DNA of 64,000 bases from positions 10,032,001-10,096,000 of the forward strand of contig NC_050476.1 in the NCBI RefSeq assembly GCF_013373865.1, given 5' to 3'. The position numbers and the translations under genes are program-made. Of this stretch, positions 11,001 to 21,420 are shown piece by piece. This DNA is from Monomorium pharaonis. Taxonomy: Eukaryota > Arthropoda > Insecta > Hymenoptera > Formicidae. Each line of letters opens with the position of its first letter. Position 1 is the stretch's first letter. The notes under the pieces are model-generated. The model was not told the DNA's origin and searched no databases. It saw only the letters and a list, made by a program, of their open reading frames with translations.

Positions 11001-11752
11001 TTTTTCGTAAGGGTATAAAAAGCATTTTCAAGTTCTTCCCACAAACTGTTATTGTGTCGCATGTCACGAATTTCGGTGATTTCTTCCGAATAGCAGGAGC
11101 AATTATAAATAAGTATCACTTATTGATACACATGGAAAATGCTAACCTCTAACTAGCCCAACAATTATTAGCTAAATGTCAGGAGCCAAACACTGTGCAG
11201 GCTTGATTAGAAGTGGAAAATCTGTACAAGAAATGCAAGAGGATTTCTTGCACCACAATCAGATTTACGACTTTCCGCGCCTTGACATAGATTATTTTAG
11301 AGACTTGACCATAGGAATATATCAGGTACATCTTGCAGCTGGATATATCCAAAACAAGCTTTAGCGAGAAAACAAAGAATTCTATGTAAATATACTCACT
11401 AATGAACGTGGTTTCTTGAGAGTGAAACAATATTCACGTTTCCGGAATGCGACAACACATCAATTATGGATAGTATACAACTCTTTTGAAAACTATGATA
11501 TTAATAACGACGATATTCTTGGATATTACTGTGTTTGCCAATTCGGAGCAAGAACATGCTGTGCACACGTAGCAAGAAAAAATCTGGTTTCTGGGCTATG
11601 GAAGACACCAACCAAATATACGGTACCCTGATGCACCTTTACTTTATTTCGTATTAAATACTAAAAGAGACGACTACAGCAAAATCCAAACGATCTAATT
11701 ACTCATTAATGAATAATAATGTAATATTTTATATTAATTAACACCCTTTTTC

Positions 11753-11753
11753 G

Positions 11754-11785
<32 letters not shown>

Positions 11786-11890
11786 ACATACAGCAGAGAG
11801 GCTTTGGAGTCAAAAATGCTACGGGAGTGACAAACTGTGGGGTCCTTATCTTAGCTGTGACACACACACACACACACACACACACACAAG
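11753..11890. repeat. Two (CA)n microsatellites
   Basis: CA runs at 11755-11781 and 11862-11889 separated by about 80 bp of non-repeat sequence. Confidence 0.93.
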
Positions 11891-11894
11891 ATCG

Positions 11895-12770
11895 AGGGTC
11901 ACATATATCGAGTTGAAAAGCCTATACCTTTACATTAAGTTTGAACCTTCCAGGGCCTGTAGCGCGGAAACGGCTCATAGGATCGAGTTGTGCATTGAGA
12001 CATTTGTTCAAAATGATGAGAACTACAACATATCTAAAAATTAGCCAATCCGCAGAAAGAAATTTTTTCTTAAAAATGGTGCGGGGTCCTTTGATAGTTT
12101 TAAAGTACTTAGTTCTTTGCAAGAAATTTGTGGCAAAAAAAAATTAATATTGTACAGACATAAATGATGTACATTTCTGCAAAAATTTCTTTTAATTAAT
12201 AGACTTTCATTCTCTTTTTTTTTGTTTTTAAATTCTATCACGAGTAAATAAAGGAAATAAAACCATAAACTTTTTTATTTCAAAATATAAAATAGAATCA
12301 TTGTATGCATAAATCGGAAATGTTTAAAAATATAGAAAATAAAAACTTTTAGAAATAAATTTACATTTGTTGGGTGTCTCAGAACAAGACATGATCGTGA
12401 TTATTGCCAAGAAGTTCGACTTTAAATTGACACATCTTGCTTGATTTGCATTTGCTTTTATACTTTTACTTATGGTTTAATGTTGGGTAGCATCCAAATT
12501 CTACATCAGCATTATCAAAACATTGTTTAGGCAGAATTTGTTTAATAAACATTATCTAACAAATTCTTATTTTAATATTTATTGTTGTACTGATTTGCCT
12601 TTAACGCTATCTCACATAGGCAATACATATAAAATAAATTCATTTTAACGTAAAGCACCAATACAAATGTATTTGTGTAATTATTTTTCAAAAACGGTAA
12701 AGATATCGAAATAGTACATTATATAACAAAAGTGAGGCCAAAAATTGCCTTTTTGGCCACCCTTAAATTC
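11895..12770. other. No gene seen; decayed repeat
   Basis: AT-rich sequence. The block at about 11930-12150 has the loose look of the repeat later seen near 40600 and 51040, but I cannot align it confidently. Open frames are short and unrecognised. Confidence 0.35.
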
Positions 12771-12778
12771 CTACCTGA

Positions 12779-12930
12779 ATTTTGTGCTAAACGATAGTTA
12801 TATATAAGACATTAATCCCTTTGAAGTTTTAGATTGAGCCTACTCTTTATCTTCATTTGGTGCTAAACAATAGTTATATATAAGATATTAATCCCTTCGA
12901 AGTTTCAGATTGAGTCCACTCTTTATTTTT
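12779..12930 (+). repeat. Tandem duplication, about 78-bp unit, two copies
   Basis: A unit beginning GTGCTAAACGATAGTTATAT and ending near TCTTTAT occurs twice in a row with a few differences (for example CCCTTTGAAG versus CCCTTCGAAG). Confidence 0.8.
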
Positions 12931-12939
12931 AAGATAGGG

Positions 12940-13345
12940 AGGTTAAAGTTTGCATTCTGCAACGCTAACACAGGCACACAAAAAATAAAAGTGGTCTGTC
13001 TCTGGGACTACACTAGTCAATCTTTATACATTTTGACGTGCTGAACACGAATCTAGTGTCACAATTGCTCCATCACTTACCTCTTTTTTTTAATCGAAGA
13101 AATAGCCTAAAAAACTTTGAAAATTGTAATAATTTCGCTGCACGCGGAAAAAAGTGTACATTTTTTTGATTTAAAAGAAAGGTGGGTGATGGACACCGGA
13201 CACCACCGGTGGGTAATTCAGACACCGGATTCGTGTTCAACACGTCAAAACACATAGAGATTTACTAGTGGAGTCCCAGAGACAAACCACTTTTATTTTT
13301 TGTGTGCCCGTGTTAGCATTGCAGAATGCAAACTTTGACCTCCGA
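12940..13345. mobile_element. Small inverted-repeat element (one-unit arms), ends TAACACAGGCACACA
   Basis: The left arm from about 12940 to 13072 is mirrored at about 13215-13345, with shared blocks AAGTTTGCATTCTGCAA, AACACAGGCACACA, GTCTCTGGGACT and GCTGAACACGAAT and their complements. The terminal motif and arm unit match those of the larger, gene-carrying element at 19184-21251, but here each arm has one unit instead of three. No coding sequence is recognised. Confidence 0.82.
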
Positions 13346-13513
13346 TGAGCCAAAACACGATTTTTACTTTTTATCTTTCTTTTCGAATGCACTATGGCTC
13401 ATTCAAAAGTAGAGAGTAGTTATACTATGGGAGTTCTGACCCAAATAATAGAATGGCGGGGAGGGGGAAAGGAAATGACGTCACCAGGGAAAGGGTGAGA
13501 GGTAATTACCTGT

Positions 13514-13866
13514 CACATTTTCAAAATTCCTTTGTTTATTGTTCTTTATAACAATTGACGCTGTCATAAATTTTAAAATTTCTTTTGTTTATTGTTTCTC
13601 TGTAACAAATAATTCTGTCATAAATTTCAAAATTCTTTTGTTTATTGTTTCTCTGTAATAAATAATCTTGTCATAAATTTCAAAATTTCTTTGTTTATTG
13701 TTTCTCTGTAACAAATGGCCCTGTTATAAATTAAAAAATTCTTTTGTTATTGTTTCCTTGTAACAAATGACCTTGTCATAAATTTCAAAATTCTTTTGTT
13801 TCTCTGTAACAAATACTCTGTCATAAACTTCAAAATTTTTTTGTTTCTCTGTAACAATTGAGAAAC
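13514..13866 (+). repeat. Left-arm array, about 53-bp unit, seven copies
   Basis: Units run from TGTCATAAATTTCAAAATTC through TTGTTTATTGTTTCTCTGTA to ACAAAT, with length variation caused by loss of the TTTATTG part in the last copies. Confidence 0.92.
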
Positions 13867-14172
13867 TTGTCTCAACATGTTTTCGAAAGTTCTTTGTGCT
13901 CAGGGCTCGCCGCCGCTTAGGTACATAGATATAGAAACTTTATTATTATTTCATATATATATAATTTAAGTGTAAGGAGAACATGCCCGCGAGTACCACC
14001 GCGTATTATCTTATTATACACGATCACGTAGTTCAGTACAATCCGTTGACCAACATTGTGCGCAAAATTACCTAAGACGACGACGCCGCTCTTTTTTTCT
14101 GAAAATACATTCGACGATATAAGAATCTATAACGCATCCATGTTAACCACAGTCTTTCAACAATAACAGTTT

Positions 14173-14619
14173 ATGTCTGTACCAACGTTTGTGGACCTGC
14201 AAGGTTTTCCCGTTGGGAGAAGCTTTGTCGTGAAGGAGTTTGCCTCTCTCAAAAATGGCGTCGAAATCTCACTATATTTTTGGATGCTTTGAACCATGGA
14301 ATCCAATCTCACCAAGATAGAGAAACATCAGACAAAGTGGTTGATTAATCATCATCACGGAATACAGTGGGAGGATGGAATGATTCCATACAGCATGGCT
14401 AGGAGATTGATTACAACAGCGGTAATGGATGCAACTGTGGTTAAAAATGAAATTACTGTATACGTTAAGGGGCGTGAGAAACAAGAATGGCTGCAGGATT
14501 TGCTCTTGGACAAAGCGAAACAAGAAGTCTATATTGAAAACATCGAGACGCATTATGAAAATATTGTGTCTCTAAACAAAATGAATGTTACGGATCCTTA
14601 TGTTGTCAGAAACATGTAA
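14173..14619 (+). pseudogene. Short element-borne protein starting with a VDLQGF motif, frameshifted
   Basis: ATG at 14173 opens a frame beginning MSVPTFVDLQGFPVGRSF and continuing VVKEFASLKNGVEIS. A small deletion near 14257 and a compensating change near 14310 move the reading into another frame (HYIFGCFEPWN) and back, leaving a TGA at 14290 in the main frame. The rest contains WLINHHHGIQWEDGMIPY and VYVKGREKQEWL and stops at 14619. The spacing of VDLQGF, a histidine-rich HHG block and a VKG.EK block matches an uncharacterised, widespread arthropod family that I remember from element-rich loci. It may have an RNase H-like exonuclease fold, but that is inference. The full-length function is unknown. 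Confidence 0.6.
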
Positions 14620-14840
14620 ACATTCCAACCGCCTTACTGGAGCCGCCATATTGGATTTTTCAAAACGCCACAGTGCTATCGAAAGTTAAAGTTATAAGTT
14701 ACTAGCAGAAATTTTTAAGATTTATTTTGTAATGGAAGGAGAAGGGTCCAGTTGACAGAGAATGCCTCATATATATAATATATATAGGAGATAGAAATAA
14801 TTCTTAAATGATTTTTTTTAATTTTTACACAAATACATTT

Positions 14841-15547
14841 TTATTTATCGCACAAAGCATTATGTACAATATTGTTAGAAGCATAAGTCACCAGTTCACA
14901 ATTAATCATACAAGTTTTATCATAATTTTTCTATAATATTTTTAGAGCATCACACTTATTAGTAACATAATTTTGACGTAAAAGGCTTACAAAATGTTTA
15001 TATTTATCACTTACTCTATAAGTATCTTGATATAATTGATTATATACAGATTCGACGCAGTGTTCAAGATTTTATAAAAATAATATTGTTGATGGTTTCA
15101 TGTATATACAAGTACTTTGCAATATTAATTTTACGATACCTTTATCGTATATGTTTACAATTTCTATTACTAAATCACAAATAAAAAATCTCGAAGATGG
15201 TATAGTTGCCCGCACGAGTCCCTCAATATCCACACGTTTCGATAAATTTTTGCCATATTATGTATGGCAAAATTATCTTGTCGCCAAGCATTATTTCCAC
15301 AAAAGGCTCGGGGCTCCACGCTGATTCCAATCCGTCTAAATATTTGAAGGATGTACCCGTAAGGAAAAATTTCCTTCCCAGGATGCGGGGAGTATGGTGC
15401 GACTGCGATATTGTTCTGTAAAGAAAAAAAAATTTTGCGAGTTAGAAATAAAATCCAAATAAATATGTAACAAATTTTGATTTAATTAAGAAATACTTAC
15501 GGTTTATCGCACGCTTCGTTTTTCTGCATTGGAACGTAGTAGTTCAT
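14841..15547 (-). pseudogene. Unrecognised two-exon element gene, minus strand, with one frameshift and two stops
   Basis: On the minus strand, ATG at 15547 opens a 47-base exon (MNYYVPMQKNEACDK). A GT-AG intron of 85 bp (15500-15416) follows. The second exon joins in phase and reads TISQSHHTPRILGRKFF, LDGLESAWSPEPFVEIML and PYIIWQKFIET. After a one-base frameshift near 15230 coding character resumes (VDIEGLVRATIPSSRFFI), then two in-frame stops interrupt FLNLEHCVESVYNQLY and KNYDKTCMINCELV. It ends at TAA 14841, right before AATAAA-like sequence. I do not recognise the family. It converges on the 14173-14619 gene inside the same foldback element, so the two may belong to one mobile unit. Confidence 0.6.
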
Positions 15548-16194
15548 ATTGTACGTTTTTTCAACCGATTGACTAAGGAGCAACGTTGTCGGGAACCTTT
15601 CCGATGTCCGTTCGGTAATGAGCGACTGAAGTTGGAACTCTTCTTATATGATGCACCCCTCCACCATATCTTAATAGTAGTATGCGTAATCCCATTGGTC
15701 TTGTGATTTTTTGAAAAGAATTTTAGGAGAAGGGAAAAAAGTCCTGCTGAGCTTTAACATGTTGCTACGCGTTCAATTGTAGTAAAGAAATTTTTCAGGT
15801 ATAATATTAGACGTACATTACAATATCTGAATGTTATACTTTTTTCATTAAAAAGAAAATATTTTTAAAGTTTATAAAATCTAGCAGCCTGACATCGGTG
15901 CTCGCTGGCAGCCGAGAGAACGGTGCTGCTTATATGATTAGTGTAGCGGGAGAAAGAAAGAGAACAAACTGTAACTGGGATGAAATATATATAATATAAT
16001 TTTTATTATTTAATTATTTATAATTTAAATTAGAGTATAAATATATACATATAAATATATAATCTAACTTAAATTTTAAATAATCAGATAAAAATTACAT
16101 TATATATATGAAATAATAATAAAATTTCTATATCTATGTACCTAAGCGGCGGCGACCCCTGAGCACAAAGAACTTTCGAAAACATGTTGAGACA

Positions 16195-16450
16195 AGTTTC
16201 TCAATTATTACAAAAAAACGAAAAAATTTTGAAATTTATGACAGGGTCATTTGTTACAGAGAAACAAAAGAATTTTGAAATTTATGAGAGGGTCATTTGT
16301 TACAGAGAAGCAATAAACAAAGGAATTTTGAAATTTATGACAGGATTATTTGTTACAGAGAAACAATAATAAAAGAATTTGTTAATTTATGACAGGGCCA
16401 TTTGTTACAGAGAAACAATAAACAAAGGAATTTTGAAATTTGTGTGACAG
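16195..16450 (-). repeat. Right-arm array, inverted copy of the 53-bp unit, about five copies
   Basis: Reverse-complement units (AATTTTGAAATTTATGACAG, then GTTACAGAGAAACAA) mirror the left-arm array. An accidental 61-aa frame runs through it. Confidence 0.92.
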
Positions 16451-16549
16451 GTAATTACCTCCACTTCTTCCCCGGTGATGTCATCCCCCCTTTTTCCCCT
16501 ATTCTATTGTTTGGGTCAGAACTTCCATAGTATAACTACTGTAGAGTTA

Positions 16550-17490
16550 GCAGATGGTGACATCTCCTTGTCTGACTAGACAAGGGAAGATAAATCTGGA
16601 GACATGTTTAAGGTTAACAAAGAAAAGATTTTATTAATGTTAATAACGTTAGAGTTACAATATATAAAACGCATGTTTACGTTGCGTATTAATGGCCGAT
16701 GTCACGGCCCTACAAATCGATTGGCTGTGGCACTATCGCGAGTAGTCGAGTTTTTCGCAGGGTTGTCACATTGTGCGATGTTTCGAAACGCGACGCATGA
16801 CGCGAGTTCGGCTAAACAACAAGCAACGCTCGGATCACGCAGAGAAGAGGGGGGATGCACGTGTGTTTGAATTCTTCGGATCCGTGTCACACTACGTATT
16901 GCGGACGCGGGTTGATTTGGGATTGCGTGTTGTTAGTGTTGCGTCTTTAGTTTCGAGACACGGTACGGGATCGCTGCCGATGACTCCTTGGATCAGGTGT
17001 CCAAAAGATAACGCCGAGAGTAGATATAAAAAGATATATTTGTTTCAACTTGGTTACAGTTCTCCGTTATTATACCCGAATTGACATGTGTTGTAATTGA
17101 TTATGCGTTATGACGAGCGACATAGATTCGTCGTTATATTGATTAATAATGAACCCGCTCGTTTGCTTTTTGCGGCGTTATATACGCCGCTTTTCGGCCT
17201 GTTGGTAGGTGGTTTCTCCCGCGGTCACAGGCCTTTAGCCCGTGCACTTGCTTAACCAGGAGTTGCTGGCTACGTGCATTCCACCGGAAATCAGAAGATT
17301 TGTGTGGCAATGGGGTGGCAATTGAGTACATTGTCCGATGCGACATCCAGTGTGAAGGCCGGACGGTGTCATCGCGCGAGGTGTCACTCGACAACCTTAG
17401 CGCTCGCGCTATTCTTGGTGTGAGTGTCGCACACTTACAACAGTGTATTCCGATTGTTCGTTCACACTATCCGACTAAAAAATAAAAAAA
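16550..17490. other. GC-rich block, possibly an LTR fragment
   Basis: This island is markedly more GC-rich than its surroundings. It shows a TTTATTAATG plus TACAATATATAAAA layout similar to the starts of the two solo LTRs at 32212 and 57349, and it begins beside a small palindrome (CCTTGTCTGACTAGACAAGG). I could not find TG…CA ends or a target duplication, so the class is a guess. Small open frames have no recognisable product. Confidence 0.3.
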
Positions 17491-17815
17491 TTTCGGTCCG
17501 CCATGTTAAATACGCCATTTTGAATTTAAAAATTCTGATGTCATTCGTAATCAGCAACCTTAAAAACCACTGTTATTAATTTTATCCAAATAGATTAAAA
17601 TATTTTTGGATTGCCACGTTTGATCTGCTATTTTGAATTTTAAAATTCTAATGCCAGATTTGTAATCAGCAACTTTGGAAACCCTTATATTATGAATTTT
17701 ACCCAAATGAACTAAATTGAAATATTATTGGATCCACCAGTTCAAATTTTAAAATTTTGATGTCAGATTCGTAATCAGAGATCCCAAAAACCCTTTTTTA
17801 TTATAATTATAATTG
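17490..17815 (+). repeat. Tandem repeat, about 117-bp unit, three copies
   Basis: The block CATTTTGAATTTAAAAATTC, then TGATGTCA, TTCGTAATCAGCA and AAAACCC recurs three times between 17510 and 17800 with moderate divergence. A related, more decayed stretch lies near 36450-36660. Confidence 0.8.
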
Positions 17816-18330
17816 TCACATCAGTATTACGTAATGTTCTGACATGAATTTTTCATGTGAAAAGGGCATTTTTTTGTTAATTATTATGAACAATTTTTAT
17901 AAATAATTTATGAAAATAACATGCATCCTAATGTTAATAAAAATATTGATAAGGTAAAATTAAAAAAGAAACGAAAAAATTTTGGGTTTTAGTGCCCCTA
18001 ATAATTAAAAAAGTAATTCTAAAAAGATGAGACTTCAGAATCTCGCTGTGATGCAAAGGGTTAAAACTTTTTTTTCTTACAGCTTCGATGTATTCGCTTC
18101 GAAAGAAAATAAGTAATTTTTTTTTTTAATGAATGTTTCTCCCTTTTATTTGTGTGAAAAAGCACAAATTAAAAAATATGTGTCTCTTATTATTGTCTAT
18201 ATTTCAACATATCTAAAACTTATTAAAGTCGAAGACACTTGATTGTTTTATTATTAGAAAAAAGTTATTTAGTTAAACTTTCTTTTAAAATAACTAAGTA
18301 CAATTTAAAAAATATATAATGTATATCTAT
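17816..18330. other. AT-rich, nothing recognised
   Basis: No open frames or repeat ends of note. Confidence 0.4.
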
Positions 18331-18334
18331 ATAG

Positions 18335-18432
18335 ATGTTACGCGAAGAGATTAATGTGCAGGATTGCATGAATACCGAGGATGGCATCAGACCTGTAAGA
18401 ATCTCGCTCACTCAGAATGGAACGGATACAGT
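18335..18432 (+). CDS. Possible coding exon of a host gene
   Basis: An AG acceptor at 18333-18334 and a consensus donor GTAAGT at 18433 bound a 98-base open exon reading MLREEINVQDCMNTEDG and then IRPVRISLTQNGTDT, with a coding-like residue mix in AT-rich DNA. It ends two bases into a codon, which fits the first EF-hand exon at 37980 (one base needed). That would join the two across a 19.5 kb intron full of mobile elements. The upstream pyrimidine tract is poor and I do not recognise the protein. It could also be chance. Confidence 0.3.
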
Positions 18433-18689
18433 GTAAGTTTATTCAGTATAATCGTTTACGTACATTGTGTATATGCGTGCGTGTACGTGTGCGTGTACGT
18501 ATACATAAGAGTAATTTGAGAACATTTTGACAAATAATAAGATGTAATACATTTAAAACAAGCAATTATTGCTTAATTACTCATGTTACTAGAAATGTTT
18601 AATGTTTTGAAAATATTACGTCATGTGTCTCTTGATGTATAATACTGTAACAAGAAGACAATAACGTCTAAAAGTTACGAGACCTCAGG

Positions 18690-18785
18690 CGCGTTGCAAT
18701 ACAGAAGTATACTGGTAGTCGTACCTAAAATATTTCTTTTGTTAAATAATTTTTATTTTTATTAAATAAGTATTAATAATTTTAT
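18690..18785 (+). repeat. Fragment of the hAT element seen at 52419
   Basis: CAGGCGCGTTGCAATACAG, AGAAGTATACTGG and GTCGTACCTAAAATATTT match 52527-52640 (CAGGCGCATTGCGATAAAG…). Neither end of the element is present. Confidence 0.75.
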
Positions 18786-18829
18786 TATTTATATATGTTA
18801 TGTATAAAGCTATTTTACATATATAAATT

Positions 18830-19155
18830 ATGGACTATACTTCCGAAAACGACATACCGACTTTTTGAAACTGTGTATTTTTACGTATTTTGGCGCCATG
18901 ATTACGAATATGATAGTGAAAATTGGCGCAAATTTGATTTTCATGGCGAAAACCATAAAAAAAACCATAAAAACCACGGTTTTCTTATTTACTTCTTTAA
19001 ATAACAAAAATTTCATAAAGTACTTCAGATAAAAGTTGTAGATTTCATTGAAATACATATTTTATGTTCTATTGATTTTTGCCATAAAGACAATAGTTTT
19101 TGAGAAAAATGACGTTAAATGTTCAAAACTTTATAAAACTTATTTAACACAATTC
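18830..19155 (+). repeat. Outer inverted repeat, partner at 22600-22960
   Basis: Blocks such as GATTTTCATGGCGAAAACCA, AGTTGTAGATTTCATTGAAA and TAGTTTTTGAGAAAAATGACG reappear reversed at 22600-22960. The pair brackets the element at 19184-21251 and the Harbinger insertion, giving a second concentric layer of inverted repeats. Confidence 0.82.
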
Positions 19156-19183
19156 GGGTTTTATTAGTTAATTTTCTTAGTTA

Positions 19184-21251
19184 ATAACACAGGCACACAT
19201 AAAAAAAAGTGGTTGGTCCGGCGCACTAGACTAGTCAATCCTTATATATTTCGACCCGCTGAATCTGAATCCAAAGTCATAATTGCTGAATTGGCTCATT
19301 TTTTTCTAACCTCAAAAAAAAATTTTTTTTTTAAATGTTGGTCTGGCGGAACAGAATAGTCTATCCTTATGTATTTTGACCCGCTAAATCCAAATTTAAT
19401 GTCAGAATTGCTGCAGTGACTCATTTTTTCTAACCTCAAAAAAAAAATTTTTAATCTTGGTCCGGCGGACCAGATTAATCTATTTTTATGTATTTTGACC
19501 CGCTGAATCTAAATTCAAATTCAGAATTGCTGATTTGGCTTATTTTTTCCTAACCTTAAAAAACACCTTGTAAAAGCAGTTTGGGTCACAAATGTATAAT
19601 CCGGAGCGTGCAGGCCTGCGTAACCACATTACTCGAAAATTCAATACATATGACAAGTTTGAGCTTCTGTGAATAGCGTAGAAAATTTACTCCCTTATTT
19701 TATTATATTTATTGTAACTTTTATTCTCGAAGGTTCTGTGCAATGGCTTTCTCTTACGTTTCTTCCCTTTCACAGAGACATCACGTTTGAGCGTCCAGCA
19801 GAAATCAGCCATCATATTCACATCCCACTTGCTTTGATATCGATACTCCAACTCCTTGATATCCCGATGAAATATTTCTCTCTGTTCTTCACTATAATCA
19901 CCTAGATTTTCTGGAAAGTAGTCGATATAAGAATTTAAAAAATGTAATTTAAGATTCATTAGGCAACTTAGTTTTCTATAGTTCTCCATTATTTCCGCCA
20001 CCTTTTCTCTGTAATCTTGACTTTTGTGGTTTCCTAGAAAATTTTCTGTGACACCTTTGAAACTCAGCCATGCTGCTCTCTCGTCTTTATTCATTTTGGT
20101 GACAAAATTATCGTCTCTCAACATTTTATGTATTTGAAGTCCATCGAAAATTCCTTCCTGCAATTTTGCATCAGAGATGTTGGAAAATTTTTGTTATAAA
20201 TACTGGTAGCATTCACCATTTTTATTCAGAGCTTTCACCCATTGTTTCATGATTCCTAATTTGGTATGAAGAGGTGGAAGAAGAACTTTTGAAGCCTCAA
20301 ATAACGGTTTATTTATGATATTTTTAGACCCAGGTTGCAGAGACGTTCTTGTCGGCCGATCTTTTGTTATGTAATGGTTCGTTCGATCTCTACTATCCCA
20401 TTCACATAGAAAGCACGGATTTTTTGTGTAACTTGATTGTTGACTCAATAATGTGGTGAGAATTTTTAGATTCCCACAAATTTGCCACCTATGTTTTGTG
20501 TATTTAATTTTTTCAAGAACTGTTTTCAAGTTTGTGTATTCTTCTTTTATCATTACCGAGTGCGCTACAGGAATGGAGGCATATACATTAGTATTGTGCA
20601 GCAACACTGCTCTCAAACTTCTCTTAGAAGACTCGATGAATAGTCTCCATTTGTCTGACATGTAACATCCAGGTTTCAGTTTGTTCATTATCCAAACTTT
20701 CGAGAATAAATGAGTTGTATATAATAGAAAAAAGGAGTGAATTTTCTACGCTATTTACTCACAGAAACTCAAACTTGTCATACGTATTAAATTTTCCTCG
20801 GATAATGTGGTTATGCAAGCCTGCACACTCTGGATTATACATTTGTGACCCAAACTTTTACAAGGTGTTTTTTGAGGTTAGATAAAAATGAGCCAATTCA
20901 GCAATTTTGACCTCGAATTTGGATTCAGCAGGTCAAAATACATAAAAATAGACTAGTCTGGTCCGCCGGACCAAGATTTAAAAAAAAATTTTTTTTGGGG
21001 GAGTTGAAAAAAATGAGCCAATTCAACCATTCTAACCTTGGATTTGTATTTAGCGGCTCAAAATACATAAAGATAGACTAGTCCAGTCCGCCGGATCAAC
21101 ATTAAAAAACAAATTTTTTTTTTGAGGTTAGGAAATGTGAGCTAACTTTGCAATTCTGACTTTTGATCCGGATTCAGCGGGTCGAAATACATAAAGATTG
21201 ACTAGTCTAGTCCGCCGGACCAATCACTTTTTTTTGTGTGTGCCCGTGTAA
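19184..21251. mobile_element. Gene-carrying inverted-repeat element with three-unit arms
   Basis: The ends are AACACAGGCACACA (about 19186) and GTGTGTGCCCGTGTAA (to about 21251). Each arm is three tandem copies of a unit of about 118 bp containing TGGTCCGGCGGACCA, TATTTTGACCCGCTGAATC and TTTTTCTAACCTCAAAAAA, in opposite orientation on the two sides (19205-19570 and 20870-21232). Inside, near 19600 and 20830, a further mirrored block (CACAAATGTATAATCC) precedes the coding part. The pseudogene at 19687-20688 fills the interior. The end motif and arm unit are shared with the small element at 12940-13345. No target duplication could be settled. Confidence 0.85.
19687..20688 (-). pseudogene. Uncharacterised multicopy arthropod element protein, about 330 aa, one in-frame stop
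   Basis: One minus-strand frame from 20688 to 19687 is broken only by a TAA at about 20194. Recognisable blocks in order are MSDKWRLFIESSKRSL, VLLHNTNVYASIPVAHSV, HRWQICGNLKILTTLLSQQ, NPCFLCEWDSRDRTNHY, LPPLHTKLGIMKQWVKAL, then after the stop FLGNHKSQDYREKV, LKLHFLNSYIDYFPENLG, FHRDIKELEYRYQ and MMADFCWTLKRD. I know this block order as a repeated, unnamed protein in many arthropod genomes. The FLCEWDSR cysteines and spaced histidines suggest metal binding, and the catalytic role is unknown. It lies between the inverted arms of the 19184-21251 element, so it is probably that element's protein. The start codon at 20688 may not be the true one. Confidence 0.7.
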
Positions 21252-21254
21252 TGG

Positions 21255-21420
21255 TAGGCTGCAAAGCCTCTTTTCCGCCTACGTGTTTTCTATATTACAT
21301 CAGTTTGCGACATTCCACGTGTTGCAAGGTTCACTTATACCCCTCCCTCCCCTCGCCTTTCTTACAGAGCGAAACTATGTCCACGCTTGTACTGTACCAC
21401 ATGAGTTAGCGACCTTCTAA
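21255..21420 (+). repeat. Dispersed repeat 'TACCACATG…GCGACTT…GCGTAGCGAGGTCC'
   Basis: The block ending CTTGTACTGTACCACATGAG and TTAGCGACCTT continues after the Harbinger insertion with GCGTAGCGAGGTCC at 22382. The same series of motifs occurs at 22403-22480, 33195-33315 and reversed at 34020-34140. Confidence 0.8.

Larger units (their letters stand above)
9586..11013. mobile_element. 1.43 kb non-autonomous DNA transposon, TA target duplication, inserted in a transposase gene
   Basis: The ends are CCCTTACGAAAAAAACAC at 9586 and its near-perfect complement ending at 11013, each flanked by TA. Removing the insert plus one TA restores an unbroken frame across the junction of the host pseudogene (…EAKNRY then IKSIFKFF…), which supports these exact borders and a 2-bp duplication, as for Tc1/mariner elements. 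No transposase is encoded. The element carries a tRNA-like block, a nested inverted-repeat element (10216-10551) and an array of palindromic units (10680-11000). Confidence 0.88.
8902..11631 (+). pseudogene. DDE-type transposase with C-terminal SWIM-like zinc finger, frameshifted and split by an insertion
   Basis: The N-terminal part (8902-9168) reads through KLRQGLSDEFLKAIFYYSS. The frame then shifts by one and continues with VIVYIDGTYAYIYKSSNFR, QSYCRHKGRYLVKP and YFSDSKNNDIEMLRNEYE, a DDE catalytic region with a DGTY and a DSKNND block. Further on ILVVDFGYRDV carries another acidic residue. The gene is interrupted at 9586-11013 and resumes with KSIFKFFPQTVIV. The end contains YYCVCQFGARTCCAHVA, a C-x-C...C-x-H pattern like a SWIM zinc finger. 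At least three frameshifts and several stops are present. The arrangement resembles multicopy DDE_Tnp_4-like arthropod transposases, a family assignment made from memory. Confidence 0.72.
13415..16540. mobile_element. 3.1 kb foldback element with tandem-repeat arms and two decayed genes; 6-bp duplication GTAGAG
   Basis: The ends AGTAGTTATACTATGG (13415) and its complement (to 16540) are flanked on both sides by GTAGAG. The terminal repeats run on through TTCTGACCCAAA and then into opposing arrays of a unit of about 53 bp (13514-13866 and 16195-16450). Inside the arrays is a further mirrored block containing GCCGCCGCTTAGGTACATAG (about 13905) and its complement (about 16150). The interior holds two convergent pseudogenes (14173-14619 plus, 15547-14841 minus). 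The host sequence around the insertion resembles 37600-37680, which looks like an empty-site relative. The architecture resembles Drosophila FB (foldback) elements, but I see no recognised transposase. Confidence 0.85.

Noticed and set aside
18795..19058. 69-76 aa frames on both strands
   Set aside because: They fall in the outer inverted repeat that recurs at 22600-22960 and have no recognisable motif.
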